Origin: Sphingomonadales bacterium
GTDB lineage: Bacteria > Bacteroidota > Bacteroidia > Chitinophagales > Chitinophagaceae
Direction: 5' to 3'
DNA length: 64,000 bases
NCBI GenBank assembly: GCA_016872155.1
Contig: VHBB01000005.1
Coordinates: 90,148-154,147 of the forward strand
Position numbers and translations under genes: made by a program. Positions within the stretch are counted from its first letter, which is position 1. Every line of letters starts with the position of its first letter. Positions 33,561-42,478 of the stretch are shown here, piece by piece. Below the pieces are notes generated by a model. The model was not told where the DNA came from, searched no databases, and worked only from the letters and a program-made list of their open reading frames with translations.

Positions 33561-34691
33561 TTGATACTCGTGGCCTCCTCTTCGTTGCATATCAAAAAGA
33601 TCGGTCTTTACGCGCTGCGTATTCCGCTGATCGAACCTTTTATTACCTCGCTCGGCAGAGACGACGATGCGCTCAATGTAGTCGTTCGCATACAAACGCG
33701 CGAGGGTTTGGTCGGGTTTGGCGAGTGCAGCCCGTACATGCCCATCAACGGAGAAAGCCAAGAGACCTGTATGGCCATTGGCCGTTACTTTGGTCAGGCG
33801 CTGCTAGGGCGCAATGCACTCGATATCGATGCTTGTCTGGAACTACTCGATAGCATTGTCTATGCCAATAACAGTATAAAAAGTGCATTTGATATAGCGC
33901 TGCACGATCTGGCCTCGCAGGCCGCAGAGCTTCCGCTGTGGAAATATCTGAATGGAGATAATACCAAGATCATCACGACTGACTATACCGTCAGCATCGG
34001 CGATCCCGACAAGATGGCCCTCGATGCCAAAAAGATCTTGGACTTGGGCTATCCGGCCATTAAAGTAAAGCTGGGCAAAAATGGAAAGACCGATGTGCTT
34101 CGCATGCAAGCCATCCGCAAAGCCGTGGGTCCGACCGTTCCGCTGCGCATCGATGCCAACCAGGGATGGGCCGTAGCAGAAGCCATCGAAACGCTTCAGG
34201 CGCTGGGCCCGTTACAGATCGAACATTGCGAAGAGCCCATCTCTCGTTATTTGTATACATCGCTGCCACTCGTAAAAAAAGAAAGTCCCATTCCCATTAT
34301 GGCCGATGAATGCTGCGGCGATCATCACGATGCGGCAAGACTGATCGCGCTAGAGGCCTGCGATTATTTCAATATCAAACTGGGAAAGGCCGGCGGTATA
34401 CGAAATGGTGTACGAATAGTTCGACTGGCCGAAGCCGCCGGTATTAAATTACAGGTCGGGGCCATGATCGAATCACGTCTGGCTATGACCGCCTTTGCCC
34501 ATTTTGCCTGCTGCAGCCCCCAGATCGTTCACTACGATTTTGATACGGCGCTTATGTTCAGAGAAGACCCTGTTACGGGTGGTATTCGCTACGAAAAAAA
34601 TGGAGTCATTAAACTACCAGAGGGCCCTGGCCTTGGTGCTACCATCAACGAAGAGTGGCTACAACGCATGGAGGCTATTCATCTGAGCTAA
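33561..34691 (+). CDS. Enolase-superfamily dipeptide epimerase
   Basis: Muconate lactonizing/dipeptide epimerase family, about 376 residues, cytoplasmic. Barrel residues: 'AIKVKLGK' (KxK base, about 165), metal-binding Asp in 'RIDANQGW', Glu in 'EHCEEPIS', Asp/Glu in 'IMADECC', and Lys in 'NIKLGKAGG' as the opposing base. Such enzymes epimerise L-Ala-D/L-Glu or other dipeptides. Start is a non-ATG: TTG at 33561 abuts the peptidase stop (GTG at 33570 is the alternative). The S46 gene directly upstream produces dipeptides, suggesting use of those products. Specificity cannot be read from sequence. Confidence 0.87.
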   Translation: MILVASSSLHIKKIGLYALRIPLIEPFITSLGRDDDALNVVVRIQTREGLVGFGECSPYMPINGESQETCMAIGRYFGQALLGRNALDIDACLELLDSIVYANNSIKSAFDIALHDLASQAAELPLWKYLNGDNTKIITTDYTVSIGDPDKMALDAKKILDLGYPAIKVKLGKNGKTDVLRMQAIRKAVGPTVPLRIDANQGWAVAEAIETLQALGPLQIEHCEEPISRYLYTSLPLVKKESPIPIMADECCGDHHDAARLIALEACDYFNIKLGKAGGIRNGVRIVRLAEAAGIKLQVGAMIESRLAMTAFAHFACCSPQIVHYDFDTALMFREDPVTGGIRYEKNGVIKLPEGPGLGATINEEWLQRMEAIHLS

Positions 34692-34714
34692 TCACATATT
34701 ATGTATCGCTCACT

Positions 34715-35689
34715 ATGTGGCAACGTGTACAAGATATTGTCAATTCCCTTTTCTGGACCCGGGCGCAGCACCAGGTCTTTGAGAACATGCTCACGCGCTA
34801 CCGAAGGGCCAAACGATTTCGGGCCCAAAAGATCGTTGCACAAAATCTATTGCGCGATATCTTTTTTATTTTACTTGGTATCGTATCGGCCTCATTTGGC
34901 TTAAAAGGATTGCTGCTCCCTAATCATTTTATAGATGGTGGGGCCACAGGTATATCGCTGTTGTTAACAACGCTTAGCGCTACCCCGCTTTGGATCTTAA
35001 TTCCGCTGGTCAATATCCCTTTTATTGTGATGGGTTACCGAATTATGGGTAGCACATTCGCGATCAAGACAGCACTGGCCATTGCTGGACTAGCCCTCTG
35101 TCTGGCTTACATAGATTTTCCGCTGGTCACACAAGACAAGATACTGGTAGCCGTCTTTGGAGGTTTCTTCTTAGGAGCCGGTATTGGGCTGGCCGTACGA
35201 GGCGGCACAGTTATCGATGGCACCGAGGTACTCGCCATTTACCTAAGCAGAAAGCTCGGCACGACCATCGGAGATATTATTCTTGTCATCAACATTATCA
35301 TTTTTTCGCTCGCGGCTTATTTATTGAACATCGAAGTGGCCCTATATTCCATCATCACGTATATGGTGGCTTCAAAAATGCTGGACTTTATTGTAGAGGG
35401 CATCGAAGAATATATTGGGGTTACGATCGTATCATCGCACAGCGAAGAGATAAGAGAGATGATCATCAATGTAATGGGAAGGGGTGTTACCGTCTACCAA
35501 GGCAAGGGAGGATACGGCAAACGAGGAGAAAAAAGAAATCTGGATATTCTTTACACGGTCATTACCCGATTAGAGATCAATAAGCTGAATACAGAAATAG
35601 AGAAGATAACACCAACCGCCTTTGTGGTCATGAATCCGGTCAAAGAAACAAAGGGAGGACAAATCAAGAAAAGGCCACTCAAGCATTAA
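34715..35689 (+). CDS. YitT-family membrane protein with DUF2179 domain
   Basis: Membrane protein of about 324 residues. After a basic N-terminal extension ('RYRRAKRFRAQKIVAQ'), five or six hydrophobic helices form the YitT/DUF161 region ('PNHFIDGGATGISLLL', 'GFFLGAGIGLAVRGGTVIDG'), followed by the C-terminal cytoplasmic DUF2179 domain ('VEEYIGVTIV' region, 'GRGVTVYQGKGGYGKRGE'). Function is unknown in characterised bacteria. Starts 23 bases after the epimerase; its ORF-track start lies inside that gene, so ATG 34715 is used. Convergent stop with cysS shares TTAA. Confidence 0.88.
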   Translation: MWQRVQDIVNSLFWTRAQHQVFENMLTRYRRAKRFRAQKIVAQNLLRDIFFILLGIVSASFGLKGLLLPNHFIDGGATGISLLLTTLSATPLWILIPLVNIPFIVMGYRIMGSTFAIKTALAIAGLALCLAYIDFPLVTQDKILVAVFGGFFLGAGIGLAVRGGTVIDGTEVLAIYLSRKLGTTIGDIILVINIIIFSLAAYLLNIEVALYSIITYMVASKMLDFIVEGIEEYIGVTIVSSHSEEIREMIINVMGRGVTVYQGKGGYGKRGEKRNLDILYTVITRLEINKLNTEIEKITPTAFVVMNPVKETKGGQIKKRPLKH

Positions 35690-37209
35690 TCGATTCGCCA
35701 AGTCATCTCTCCGCCCTTCTCATCCTTTACTTGTATTCCCACGGTCAACAAACGATCGCGGATTTTATCGGAGGTTACAAAATCTTTTCGGTTACGCGCC
35801 TCTTTTCGAATATCGATCAGCAATTGCATTACGTGCTCTAACTTATCGTGACCACCCTCTTCCATACCCTGCAAGCCTAAAATGGTCTCGAGCCAATGTG
35901 TCATCTCTTGTTGCATGCGTTGCAGCGTAGAGACAGACAGCGCTCCGGCCGGTGTATGTCCATCATATATTGCGTTGATGACCGGCACTAATTCAAAGAA
36001 GTTAGCCAGCACCTTTGCCGTGCTGAAATCATCATTCATAAATTCAGGCAACTCATCGAGTAATCGATGGACCGTTTGTGTGAGTGCCGCATCGGCTCCG
36101 TCGGTGCCAGGTGTTCCTGGATCATTAGATCTGCTCTTTTGAGCCGCATCGATCTTTTGTATTTTTTGATAGGCCTCCCATAAGCGCTTGAGCCCTTTCT
36201 CGGCGGCTTGCAGGGCCTCGTTACTGAAATCGAGCGTACCGCTATAATGCGTTTGCAGAATAAAAAAACGAACCGTCATAGGGTGATAGGGCTTATCCAA
36301 GAGTGGATGGGAGCCGCTAAAGAGCTCGGTTAAGCGGATCACATTGTTGTAGCTCTTTCCCATCTTACGACCGTTGATGGTGATCATGTTGTTGTGCATC
36401 CAATAGCGAACCGGCGCCTGGTGATTACAGATCGTACTTTGTGCGATCTCACTTTCGTGATGCGGAAACAGCAGGTCCATTCCACCCCCATGAATATCAA
36501 ATTGCTTGCCCAGATATTTAGTGGCCATGGCGGAGCATTCAATATGCCAGCCCGGATAGCCTACTCCCCAAGGACTTTGCCAACGCATGATATGCTCGGG
36601 TGCCGCGGCCTTCCAAAGTGCAAAATCGGTGCGGTCTTTCTTTTCTTCCTGACCCTCCAGTTCACGAGTCGTAGTGAGCAACTCATCGATGACGCGTCCG
36701 CTGAGTTTTCCGTAGTCATGGCTGGACGCATATTTTTTCACATCAAAATACACCGAGCCTTGTACCTCGTAGGCATAGCCGGCCTTTATTAACTGCTCGA
36801 TCATGCCGATCTGCTCTACAATATGCCCCGTAGCAGTGGGCTCGACAGAGGGAGGTAATGTATTGAACTGTTCCATCGCCCAATGAAACAAGCGAGTGTA
36901 CTTATGGACCAGCTCCATGGGCTCTAGTTGCTCCAGCTTGGCTTTTTCAGCGATCTTATCGGTAGCATCTCTTCCCTCTTCTTCGAAATGCCCGGCATCG
37001 GTAATGTTGCGCACATAGCGAACCTTGTACCCCAAGGTTTGGAAATAGCGATAGACCACATCGAACGTAATATATGGGCGGGCGTGACCCAAATGACTTT
37101 CTCCACTTACCGTAGGGCCACAGACATACATACCCACGTGTCCGGGTACCAACGGTGTAAAGATCTCTTTTTGTCGGGTCAGCGAATTGTAGATACGAAG
37201 CTCGGCCAT
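35686..37209 (-). CDS. cysS: Cysteinyl-tRNA synthetase
   Basis: Class I aminoacyl-tRNA synthetase, 507 residues. ATP-binding HIGH-type motif is 'SHLGHARPY' and KMSKS-type motif is 'GRKMGKSYNN'; zinc-binding Cys in 'YVCGPTV' and 'HIECSAM' and the helical C-terminal domain are present. ATG at 37209 is selected because the track's first Met at 37275 would add an unlikely 22 residues and a near-consensus element lies only 4 bases before 37209. Preceded on the same strand by an endonuclease/exonuclease/phosphatase gene. Confidence 0.96.
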   Translation of the reverse strand: MAELRIYNSLTRQKEIFTPLVPGHVGMYVCGPTVSGESHLGHARPYITFDVVYRYFQTLGYKVRYVRNITDAGHFEEEGRDATDKIAEKAKLEQLEPMELVHKYTRLFHWAMEQFNTLPPSVEPTATGHIVEQIGMIEQLIKAGYAYEVQGSVYFDVKKYASSHDYGKLSGRVIDELLTTTRELEGQEEKKDRTDFALWKAAAPEHIMRWQSPWGVGYPGWHIECSAMATKYLGKQFDIHGGGMDLLFPHHESEIAQSTICNHQAPVRYWMHNNMITINGRKMGKSYNNVIRLTELFSGSHPLLDKPYHPMTVRFFILQTHYSGTLDFSNEALQAAEKGLKRLWEAYQKIQKIDAAQKSRSNDPGTPGTDGADAALTQTVHRLLDELPEFMNDDFSTAKVLANFFELVPVINAIYDGHTPAGALSVSTLQRMQQEMTHWLETILGLQGMEEGGHDKLEHVMQLLIDIRKEARNRKDFVTSDKIRDRLLTVGIQVKDEKGGEMTWRID

Positions 37210-37213
37210 ATGG

Positions 37214-37221
37214 CAAAGATG
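37214..37221 (-). promoter_or_regulatory. Near-consensus -7 element for cysS
   Basis: CATCTTTG on the minus strand, 4 bases before the cysS ATG. One mismatch to TAnnTTTG; spacing predicts a leaderless message. Confidence 0.5.
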
Positions 37222-37271
37222 ATTAAAATAAATGGAATAGCCACTCCTGCTCGGGGGTGTTGCACTCCCGA

Positions 37272-38396
37272 TCAAGGCTGTAGTTGCAGATCTGTTACCA
37301 GCATATAGTGATCGGAATAATCCTTTTTGACACGCTTGAATTGCTGCACCGAAAAACGAGGATCTGCAAAAACATAATCGATGCGAAGGGTGGGCGAAAG
37401 TCCGCGAAAGGTTCGTCCCAATCCGTATCCTTTTTCAAGAAACGCATCTTGCAAGTTGCCGCGCACGGTAAAATAGGTATACGAGTTAGGCACATCGTTA
37501 AGATCGGCGGTAAGAATTACAGGATGGGGCGAGTCCGCCAGCAGCGACGCGATCATATCGGCCTGCAGACTTCGAATAACCACACCCCTTTTTAATTTAC
37601 CGACAATGGGAATAAAATGATAGACCAAACTGTCTTCGCGGCCACGGATCTTTTCGATGCGCCGGTAGTCTTGTTTATCGAACCGCTGCGATTGTAAATG
37701 CGTGGTCAAGATGCGAACAACTCCACTTGGTGTCCGTATATCGGCCTGCAACAACACCTCGGGCTGCGAGGGCCGAGGAAACCGTATCATACCACTGTCG
37801 ACAATGGGGTACCGCGAAAAGATGACCGAACTGTAATAGTTAAGATCGCCATCAAGGTCTTTGCTAAAATAAAAATAAGGGTAGCCCAGTTGCTTGCGAA
37901 TGGAGCTGATATTATCGTAGAAAGCAGGATTATCGGAGGTGTAGAATTCTTGCAAGCAAAGCACATCGGCTTTTTGCTCGGCCAGCAGGGCCAGCATTTT
38001 TTTTCTGGTTACACTACCTCGATTATTGTTGCGAGCCAGCTCTACGAAACGAGCCACATTCCAGCTGACCACCCGAATGGACCTGGGTGCTTTTTTTACC
38101 TCGAACGAAGAGGGGGCATTAAAGGCAATGAACACGCCGATACTCTTATATCCCAGCAAAAGGGCGCTAAGTGAGATAAGGGTGAGCCTGAACTTGAGCA
38201 ATACCAGCCAACCGACTAAAAAACAAAATACCACAAAAAGCAAAAAGGGAAAGGCCAACCCCATAAGCGAAACCCACCACCACTGTTGCGGATGCAGCAG
38301 CGGAATTAGGCAAGACAATAAAAACAGCGCCACCACCAGCACATTGGCCGAGATCACGAATTTTTTTGTGAATAAACGCAGCCGGCTTTTCTTCAT
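37272..38396 (-). CDS. Membrane endonuclease/exonuclease/phosphatase-family protein
   Basis: A 374-residue protein with about three N-terminal membrane helices (12-90) followed by an EEP-fold hydrolase. Visible motifs: 'RVVSWNVARF' (Asn), 'VLCLQEFY' (Glu), 'ILTADLNDVPNSYTY' (DxN) and the final 'DYSDHYMLVTDL' His. The fold hydrolyses phosphodiester bonds in nucleic acids, sphingomyelin or phospholipids; membrane anchoring suggests an envelope substrate. It overlaps the stop of the upstream lipoprotein gene by one base (TAATG), so both are coupled. Substrate unknown. Confidence 0.87.
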   Translation of the reverse strand: MKKSRLRLFTKKFVISANVLVVALFLLSCLIPLLHPQQWWWVSLMGLAFPFLLFVVFCFLVGWLVLLKFRLTLISLSALLLGYKSIGVFIAFNAPSSFEVKKAPRSIRVVSWNVARFVELARNNNRGSVTRKKMLALLAEQKADVLCLQEFYTSDNPAFYDNISSIRKQLGYPYFYFSKDLDGDLNYYSSVIFSRYPIVDSGMIRFPRPSQPEVLLQADIRTPSGVVRILTTHLQSQRFDKQDYRRIEKIRGREDSLVYHFIPIVGKLKRGVVIRSLQADMIASLLADSPHPVILTADLNDVPNSYTYFTVRGNLQDAFLEKGYGLGRTFRGLSPTLRIDYVFADPRFSVQQFKRVKKDYSDHYMLVTDLQLQP

Positions 38397-38887
38397 TACT
38401 GTCGCATAAGGCTATCGGCCCCGGCCAAACTGCCCAAAATGGCAGCTTTGACCTTGTTGACTTTCGCTAGCTCATCTTGTAAATACTGCATGCGAAGGGC
38501 CTTGTTATCTTTTGCAGAGTCGATATTAAATTCTACCATCCACTTGTCCATGGCAAAATCGGCATAATTAAGATCGCTGATCAGCTGCTCCAATTGCCGG
38601 CGATATGACTGGCTAGTGTTACCGGCTTGCGTAGCCAGCGAATCGAGGCGTTGCTGCGCGCGTTGCTGCGCACCTCGCAGCTTTCCCATCTTGGGCATCA
38701 CTTCGTCATGAATATCCATTACCTGGCGATACAAGCTGTCTTCGGCGGTCTTGGGCTGGTGGTCAGAGAGCCCTCCCGCATGGTCGTGGCTCTGTTGAGA
38801 ACTATTACGCTGATCCTGACAAGACGATACCATAAAAACAAAGATGGCCAACATAGCCAACAGCGAAAATGGGGTTTTGCTAAACAT
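38396..38887 (-). CDS. Coiled-coil lipoprotein of unknown function
   Basis: Lipoprotein of 163 residues: signal peptide with lipobox 'MVSSC' near residue 26, a Ser/His-rich linker ('NSSQQSHDHAGG'), then a helical, coiled-coil-prone body ('DEVMPKMGKLRGAQQRAQQRL', 'YADFAMDKWMVEF'). I know no function. Its start is the ATG at 38887: the longer ORF begins with a run that has no signal peptide and overlaps the divergent PaaZ promoter. A consensus TATCTTTG lies 19 bases upstream. Similar short lipoproteins occur in Bacteroidota; this one is coupled to the EEP-family gene. Confidence 0.75.
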   Translation of the reverse strand: MFSKTPFSLLAMLAIFVFMVSSCQDQRNSSQQSHDHAGGLSDHQPKTAEDSLYRQVMDIHDEVMPKMGKLRGAQQRAQQRLDSLATQAGNTSQSYRRQLEQLISDLNYADFAMDKWMVEFNIDSAKDNKALRMQYLQDELAKVNKVKAAILGSLAGADSLMRQ

Positions 38888-38906
38888 TCCAACGAAGATT
38901 AGAAAA

Positions 38907-38914
38907 CAAAGATA
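38907..38914 (-). promoter_or_regulatory. TAnnTTTG promoter element for coiled-coil lipoprotein
   Basis: TATCTTTG on the minus strand, 19 bases before the ATG at 38887. Confidence 0.55.
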
Positions 38915-38955
38915 CCCAATTGTAAAAGACAAGTGCCCTTGCGCTATTTTTGAGG

Positions 38956-38963
38956 TAAATTTG
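38956..38963 (+). promoter_or_regulatory. TAnnTTTG promoter element for paaZ
   Basis: TAAATTTG, 11 bases before the paaZ ATG at 38975; shares an 87-base divergent region with the lipoprotein promoter. Confidence 0.55.
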
Positions 38964-38974
38964 CCCCTCGCCTT

Positions 38975-41050
38975 ATGATACAACTCGAAAACTATGTAGC
39001 CGGACAATGGCTTCGCGGGCAAGGAAACGAACAAGCTTTGTATGATGCGGTAACGGGCGAATGTCTGGGCACGACCAGCACGCAAGGCGTTGACTTTAGG
39101 GCCATGATCGACTATGCCCGGCAAAAAGGAAATTCCGCCTTACGACAACTTTCATTTCATGAAAGAGGCAACCGACTAAAGGCGCTGGCCTTTCATTTGC
39201 AAAAACACCTGCCCTCTTTTTATGCGCTTAGTTATCGCAGTGGTGCCACCAGGGCCGATAGCTGGGTTGATATAGAAGGGGGCATCGGTAATCTTTTTTC
39301 GAATGCATCGCTACGCAGAAAGTTTCCGAACGAAACCTTTTGTATTGATGGAGAAAGTCATAACCTGAGCAAGGGCAATACGTTTATGGGTACGCACATT
39401 CTGGTGCCCAAAGAAGGAGTGGCCATTCATATCAATGCCTTTAATTTTCCGGTCTGGGGCATGCTCGAAAAGATCGCGGTCAATCTGCTGGCCGGTGTAC
39501 CCGCTATTGTAAAGCCGGCTACCGCTACCTCGTATTTGACCGAGGCGGTCTTTCGAGAAATTATCAATAGCAAGATCTTTCCTGAAGGATCGCTGCAACT
39601 GATCTGTGGCAGCAGCGGCGATCTGCTGCACTGGGTCGATAGCCAAGATGTGATCACCTTTACCGGCAGTGCGGCCACGGGCGCCCTGCTTAAGAAAATA
39701 CCGGCCATTCTCGACAACAACGTTCCCTTTAACATGGAGGCCGACAGCCTTAATTGCATTGTATTGGGCGAATCGGTACAACCGGACGATCCCGAATGGG
39801 AACTTTTTGTAAAAGAGGTGCGAAAGGAAATGACGCTCAAAGCCGGTCAGCGCTGCACGGGCGTGCGACGCATTTTTGTGCCGGCCCGCCATCTCGATGC
39901 CATGGCCCGTTCGCTGCAAACAGCACTGGCACAAACGGTGATCGGTTCTCCCCATAACGAAAAAGTTAGAATGGGGTCACTGGCCGGGCAACAGCAGCGA
40001 ACCGAAGTACTAGCGCAAGTTCAAAAATTACTGGCCTCTTCGCAACTTATCTACGGATCGCTCGATAGTGTATCGGTGGTCGATGCCGATGCGCAAAAAG
40101 GTGCGTTTCTATCTCCCTTGCTATTGCTCAACAATACGCCTTTTGCATCGGTCGCACCCCACGAGGTCGAAGCCTTTGGACCGGTCAGCACCCTAATGCC
40201 CTATCGAGGCATAGACGAAGCCATTGCGCTTAGTAAAAAAGGAAAGGGAAGTTTGGTCACCACCATTGTAACCAACGATACGCGCGAGGCCCGTCACTAT
40301 GTAATTGGGGCAGCCTCTCATCACGGAAGAATATTGGTCTTAAACCGCACCTGCGCCAAAGAGAGTACCGGCCATGGATCTCCCCTGCCTTTGCTCGTGC
40401 ACGGCGGACCCGGCCGTGCAGGAGGTGGCGAAGAAATGGGGGGCATTCGCGGTGTTAAGCATTATTTGCAACGCACGGCCTTGCAAGGATCGCCCACGAT
40501 GATCACGGCCATTACATCGGTTTACCAACCCTTTGCCGAAGGCAAGGACCCCGGCAAACACCCCTTTAAGAAATATTTCGAAGAGCTGCAGATCGGAGAT
40601 CAACTTGTAACCGAAAAAAGAAAGATCACTGCAGAAGATATTGACCGATTTGCCGATCTGAGCGGCGATCACTTTTATGCGCATATAAAAGAGACCGACT
40701 TCGAAGGCACCATGTTCGAACGGCAAGTGGCCCATGGCTATTTGATCATGAGTCTGGCGGCCGGCCTGTTCGTAGATAGCTACGAAAAAAATCCGGTGCT
40801 ACTTAACTATGGTATCGATGAACTTCGTTTTACCAAACCAGTCTATCCGGGCAGTGAGATCCAAATACGATTTACCTGCAAAGAAAAATTACTGCAAGAC
40901 AAACGGATCGTAGAAGATCCCGCCGACCAAAAAAGAGGAGACGATATAGAAAAAGGCATTGTAAAATGGCTGGTCGAAATTATGGACGAGACCTCCGAAA
41001 TTGCAGGCATTGCCACCATATTGACCATGGTCGCCAAACAACCCCGCTAA
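38975..41050 (+). CDS. paaZ: PaaZ: bifunctional aldehyde dehydrogenase / enoyl-CoA hydratase
   Basis: Fused enzyme of 691 residues acting in phenylacetyl-CoA catabolism (oxepin-CoA hydrolase and 3-oxo-5,6-didehydrosuberyl-CoA semialdehyde dehydrogenase). The N-terminal ALDH domain (about 1-515) has 'FNFPVWGMLEKIAVNLL', 'TFTGSAATG', the catalytic Cys in 'GQRCTGVRR' and a Glu in 'NMEADSLN'. The C-terminal MaoC-like hotdog domain (about 540-690) has 'DIDRFADLSGDHFYAH' with catalytic Asp and His. Homologous length is about 680. The paaABCDE and ring-epoxidase genes are not in the window, so the pathway cannot be confirmed here. A crotonase gene follows after 16 bases. Confidence 0.93.
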   Translation: MIQLENYVAGQWLRGQGNEQALYDAVTGECLGTTSTQGVDFRAMIDYARQKGNSALRQLSFHERGNRLKALAFHLQKHLPSFYALSYRSGATRADSWVDIEGGIGNLFSNASLRRKFPNETFCIDGESHNLSKGNTFMGTHILVPKEGVAIHINAFNFPVWGMLEKIAVNLLAGVPAIVKPATATSYLTEAVFREIINSKIFPEGSLQLICGSSGDLLHWVDSQDVITFTGSAATGALLKKIPAILDNNVPFNMEADSLNCIVLGESVQPDDPEWELFVKEVRKEMTLKAGQRCTGVRRIFVPARHLDAMARSLQTALAQTVIGSPHNEKVRMGSLAGQQQRTEVLAQVQKLLASSQLIYGSLDSVSVVDADAQKGAFLSPLLLLNNTPFASVAPHEVEAFGPVSTLMPYRGIDEAIALSKKGKGSLVTTIVTNDTREARHYVIGAASHHGRILVLNRTCAKESTGHGSPLPLLVHGGPGRAGGGEEMGGIRGVKHYLQRTALQGSPTMITAITSVYQPFAEGKDPGKHPFKKYFEELQIGDQLVTEKRKITAEDIDRFADLSGDHFYAHIKETDFEGTMFERQVAHGYLIMSLAAGLFVDSYEKNPVLLNYGIDELRFTKPVYPGSEIQIRFTCKEKLLQDKRIVEDPADQKRGDDIEKGIVKWLVEIMDETSEIAGIATILTMVAKQPR

Positions 41051-41066
41051 CAGTAGATAACCCGCT

Positions 41067-41825
41067 ATGAATACCCCCTATGTAAACTCCACCCGACAAG
41101 GGTCCTTACAGATCGTAGAATTTTATCATCCGCAGAGCAATTCATTACCGCGCACCCTGCTGACCCAACTGGCAAAAGCTATTACCGAAGCGGGTGAAGA
41201 TCCCGAGGTCAAGCTCATCTTGTTGCGCAGCGCAGGCGAAAAGGTTTTTTGTGCCGGTGCTTCTTTCGATGAACTCGCCGGTATTACCACCGCCGCCGAG
41301 GGGTTGCGTTTCTTTAGTGGCTTTGCCGAAGTGATCAATGCCATTAGAACCTCCCCCTTGCTGGTCATAGCCAGAATACAAGGTAAATGCGTTGGCGGAG
41401 GCGTAGGCCTTGCCGCTGCGGCAGATTACGCAATGGCCACCGATAGCGCACAGATTAAACTAAGTGAACTCGCCGTTGGTATCGGCCCCTTTGTCGTAGG
41501 GCCGGCCGTTGAGAGAAAGATCGGAGTGGCCGCTTTTTCGCAACTGGCTATCGATGCCACCAATTGGCGAAGTGCCGAATGGGCCCATCAGCGAGGTCTG
41601 TTTGCCGAGCGCTTCGAAGACGAAGCCGGACTCGACGAAGGCATTAACCGACTGGTCGCTCAACTGCTGCAAAGCAGTGCCGCTGCACTTAAAGAGATCA
41701 AAAAGATCTGTTGGGATGGCACCGAACATTGGACCCAACTACTACAGCACCGCGCTTCGATTAGTGGACGACTGGTACTGACCGAAGAGAGCAAAAAAGC
41801 CATCGAACGATTTATAAAAAAATGA
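41067..41825 (+). CDS. Enoyl-CoA hydratase/isomerase (crotonase) family
   Basis: Cytoplasmic crotonase-fold protein, 252 residues. The CoA-pocket motif 'GAGASFDEL' form ('VFCAGASFDEL') and 'GKCVGGGVGLAAAADY' are present. The Glu that gives acid-base catalysis in many hydratases at the 'GGGxE' site is Gly here, while the second Glu ('LSELAVGIGP') is retained. That pattern suggests an isomerase or other reaction such as PaaG-like chemistry over a simple hydratase. Located just behind paaZ, so probably acts on a CoA thioester of the same pathway. Its stop overlaps the next start by ATGA. Confidence 0.85.
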   Translation: MNTPYVNSTRQGSLQIVEFYHPQSNSLPRTLLTQLAKAITEAGEDPEVKLILLRSAGEKVFCAGASFDELAGITTAAEGLRFFSGFAEVINAIRTSPLLVIARIQGKCVGGGVGLAAAADYAMATDSAQIKLSELAVGIGPFVVGPAVERKIGVAAFSQLAIDATNWRSAEWAHQRGLFAERFEDEAGLDEGINRLVAQLLQSSAAALKEIKKICWDGTEHWTQLLQHRASISGRLVLTEESKKAIERFIKK

Positions 41826-42469
41826 AGGCGCCCATTCGTTGCTACAGTAAAGAGAATTTTAATTCGCTTTGTGATTCACTCGCGGCTCGGGATGCCGATC
41901 TGCAAAAGATCATTCGCACGCATGGATATCCTCGCCCCTGGATAAGACCTAATACGTTTCAGACCCTGGTACTCTCGATCTTAGAGCAACAGGTCTCGCT
42001 CGCAGCAGCCTATGCTGCCTTTGATCGCCTTCGTAAAAAGATCGGTCTGGTCACGCCAAAAAAATTGTTGGCCCTTACCGATCAGGAGCTGCGCGACTGC
42101 TATTTTACCCGTCAAAAAATTGTATACGCGCGCGGGCTGGCGCAGGCTATTGTGAGCAAGCAGATCAGCTTACGCAAAATGGAGCACTACAGCGACCAAG
42201 ACGTATACGAAAAATTGATTCCGCTAAAAGGGATCGGCCCCTGGACCATCGATGTGTACCTGATGCATGCCCTGCGCAGAACCGATCAATTTCCATTAGG
42301 AGACGTGGCCCTGGTCAATAGCTTAAAGAAAGTAAAACGAATGCGCCCCACGATATCTAAAGAAAGGATGTTGGCCGTGGCCGCTGCCTGGAAACCCTAC
42401 CGTAGCATTGCCGCCTTTATTCTATGGCATTCGTACATGCAAGAGAAAGGGGCACGCGTTAGTCACTAG
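41822..42469 (+). CDS. DNA-3-methyladenine glycosylase II (AlkA-like)
   Basis: Helix-hairpin-helix GPD-family base excision glycosylase of 215 residues. The HhH-GPD motif is 'LIPLKGIGPWTIDVYLMHAL' with catalytic Asp in 'TIDVYL'; 'TLVLSILEQQVSLAAAYA' is the typical N-terminal pattern. It removes alkylated purines from DNA. It lacks the N-terminal AlkA domain of E. coli (282 residues), so it resembles the shorter archaeal/Bacteroidota type. Its ATG overlaps the crotonase stop by 4 bases, an unexplained pairing with a catabolic gene. Convergent with fabG. Confidence 0.9.
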   Translation: MKAPIRCYSKENFNSLCDSLAARDADLQKIIRTHGYPRPWIRPNTFQTLVLSILEQQVSLAAAYAAFDRLRKKIGLVTPKKLLALTDQELRDCYFTRQKIVYARGLAQAIVSKQISLRKMEHYSDQDVYEKLIPLKGIGPWTIDVYLMHALRRTDQFPLGDVALVNSLKKVKRMRPTISKERMLAVAAAWKPYRSIAAFILWHSYMQEKGARVSH

Positions 42470-42478
42470 CCCCTAGCC

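Noticed and set aside
39311-39955. 214-residue minus-strand ORF inside paaZ
   Set aside because: Shadow of the ALDH domain; no domain, no promoter.
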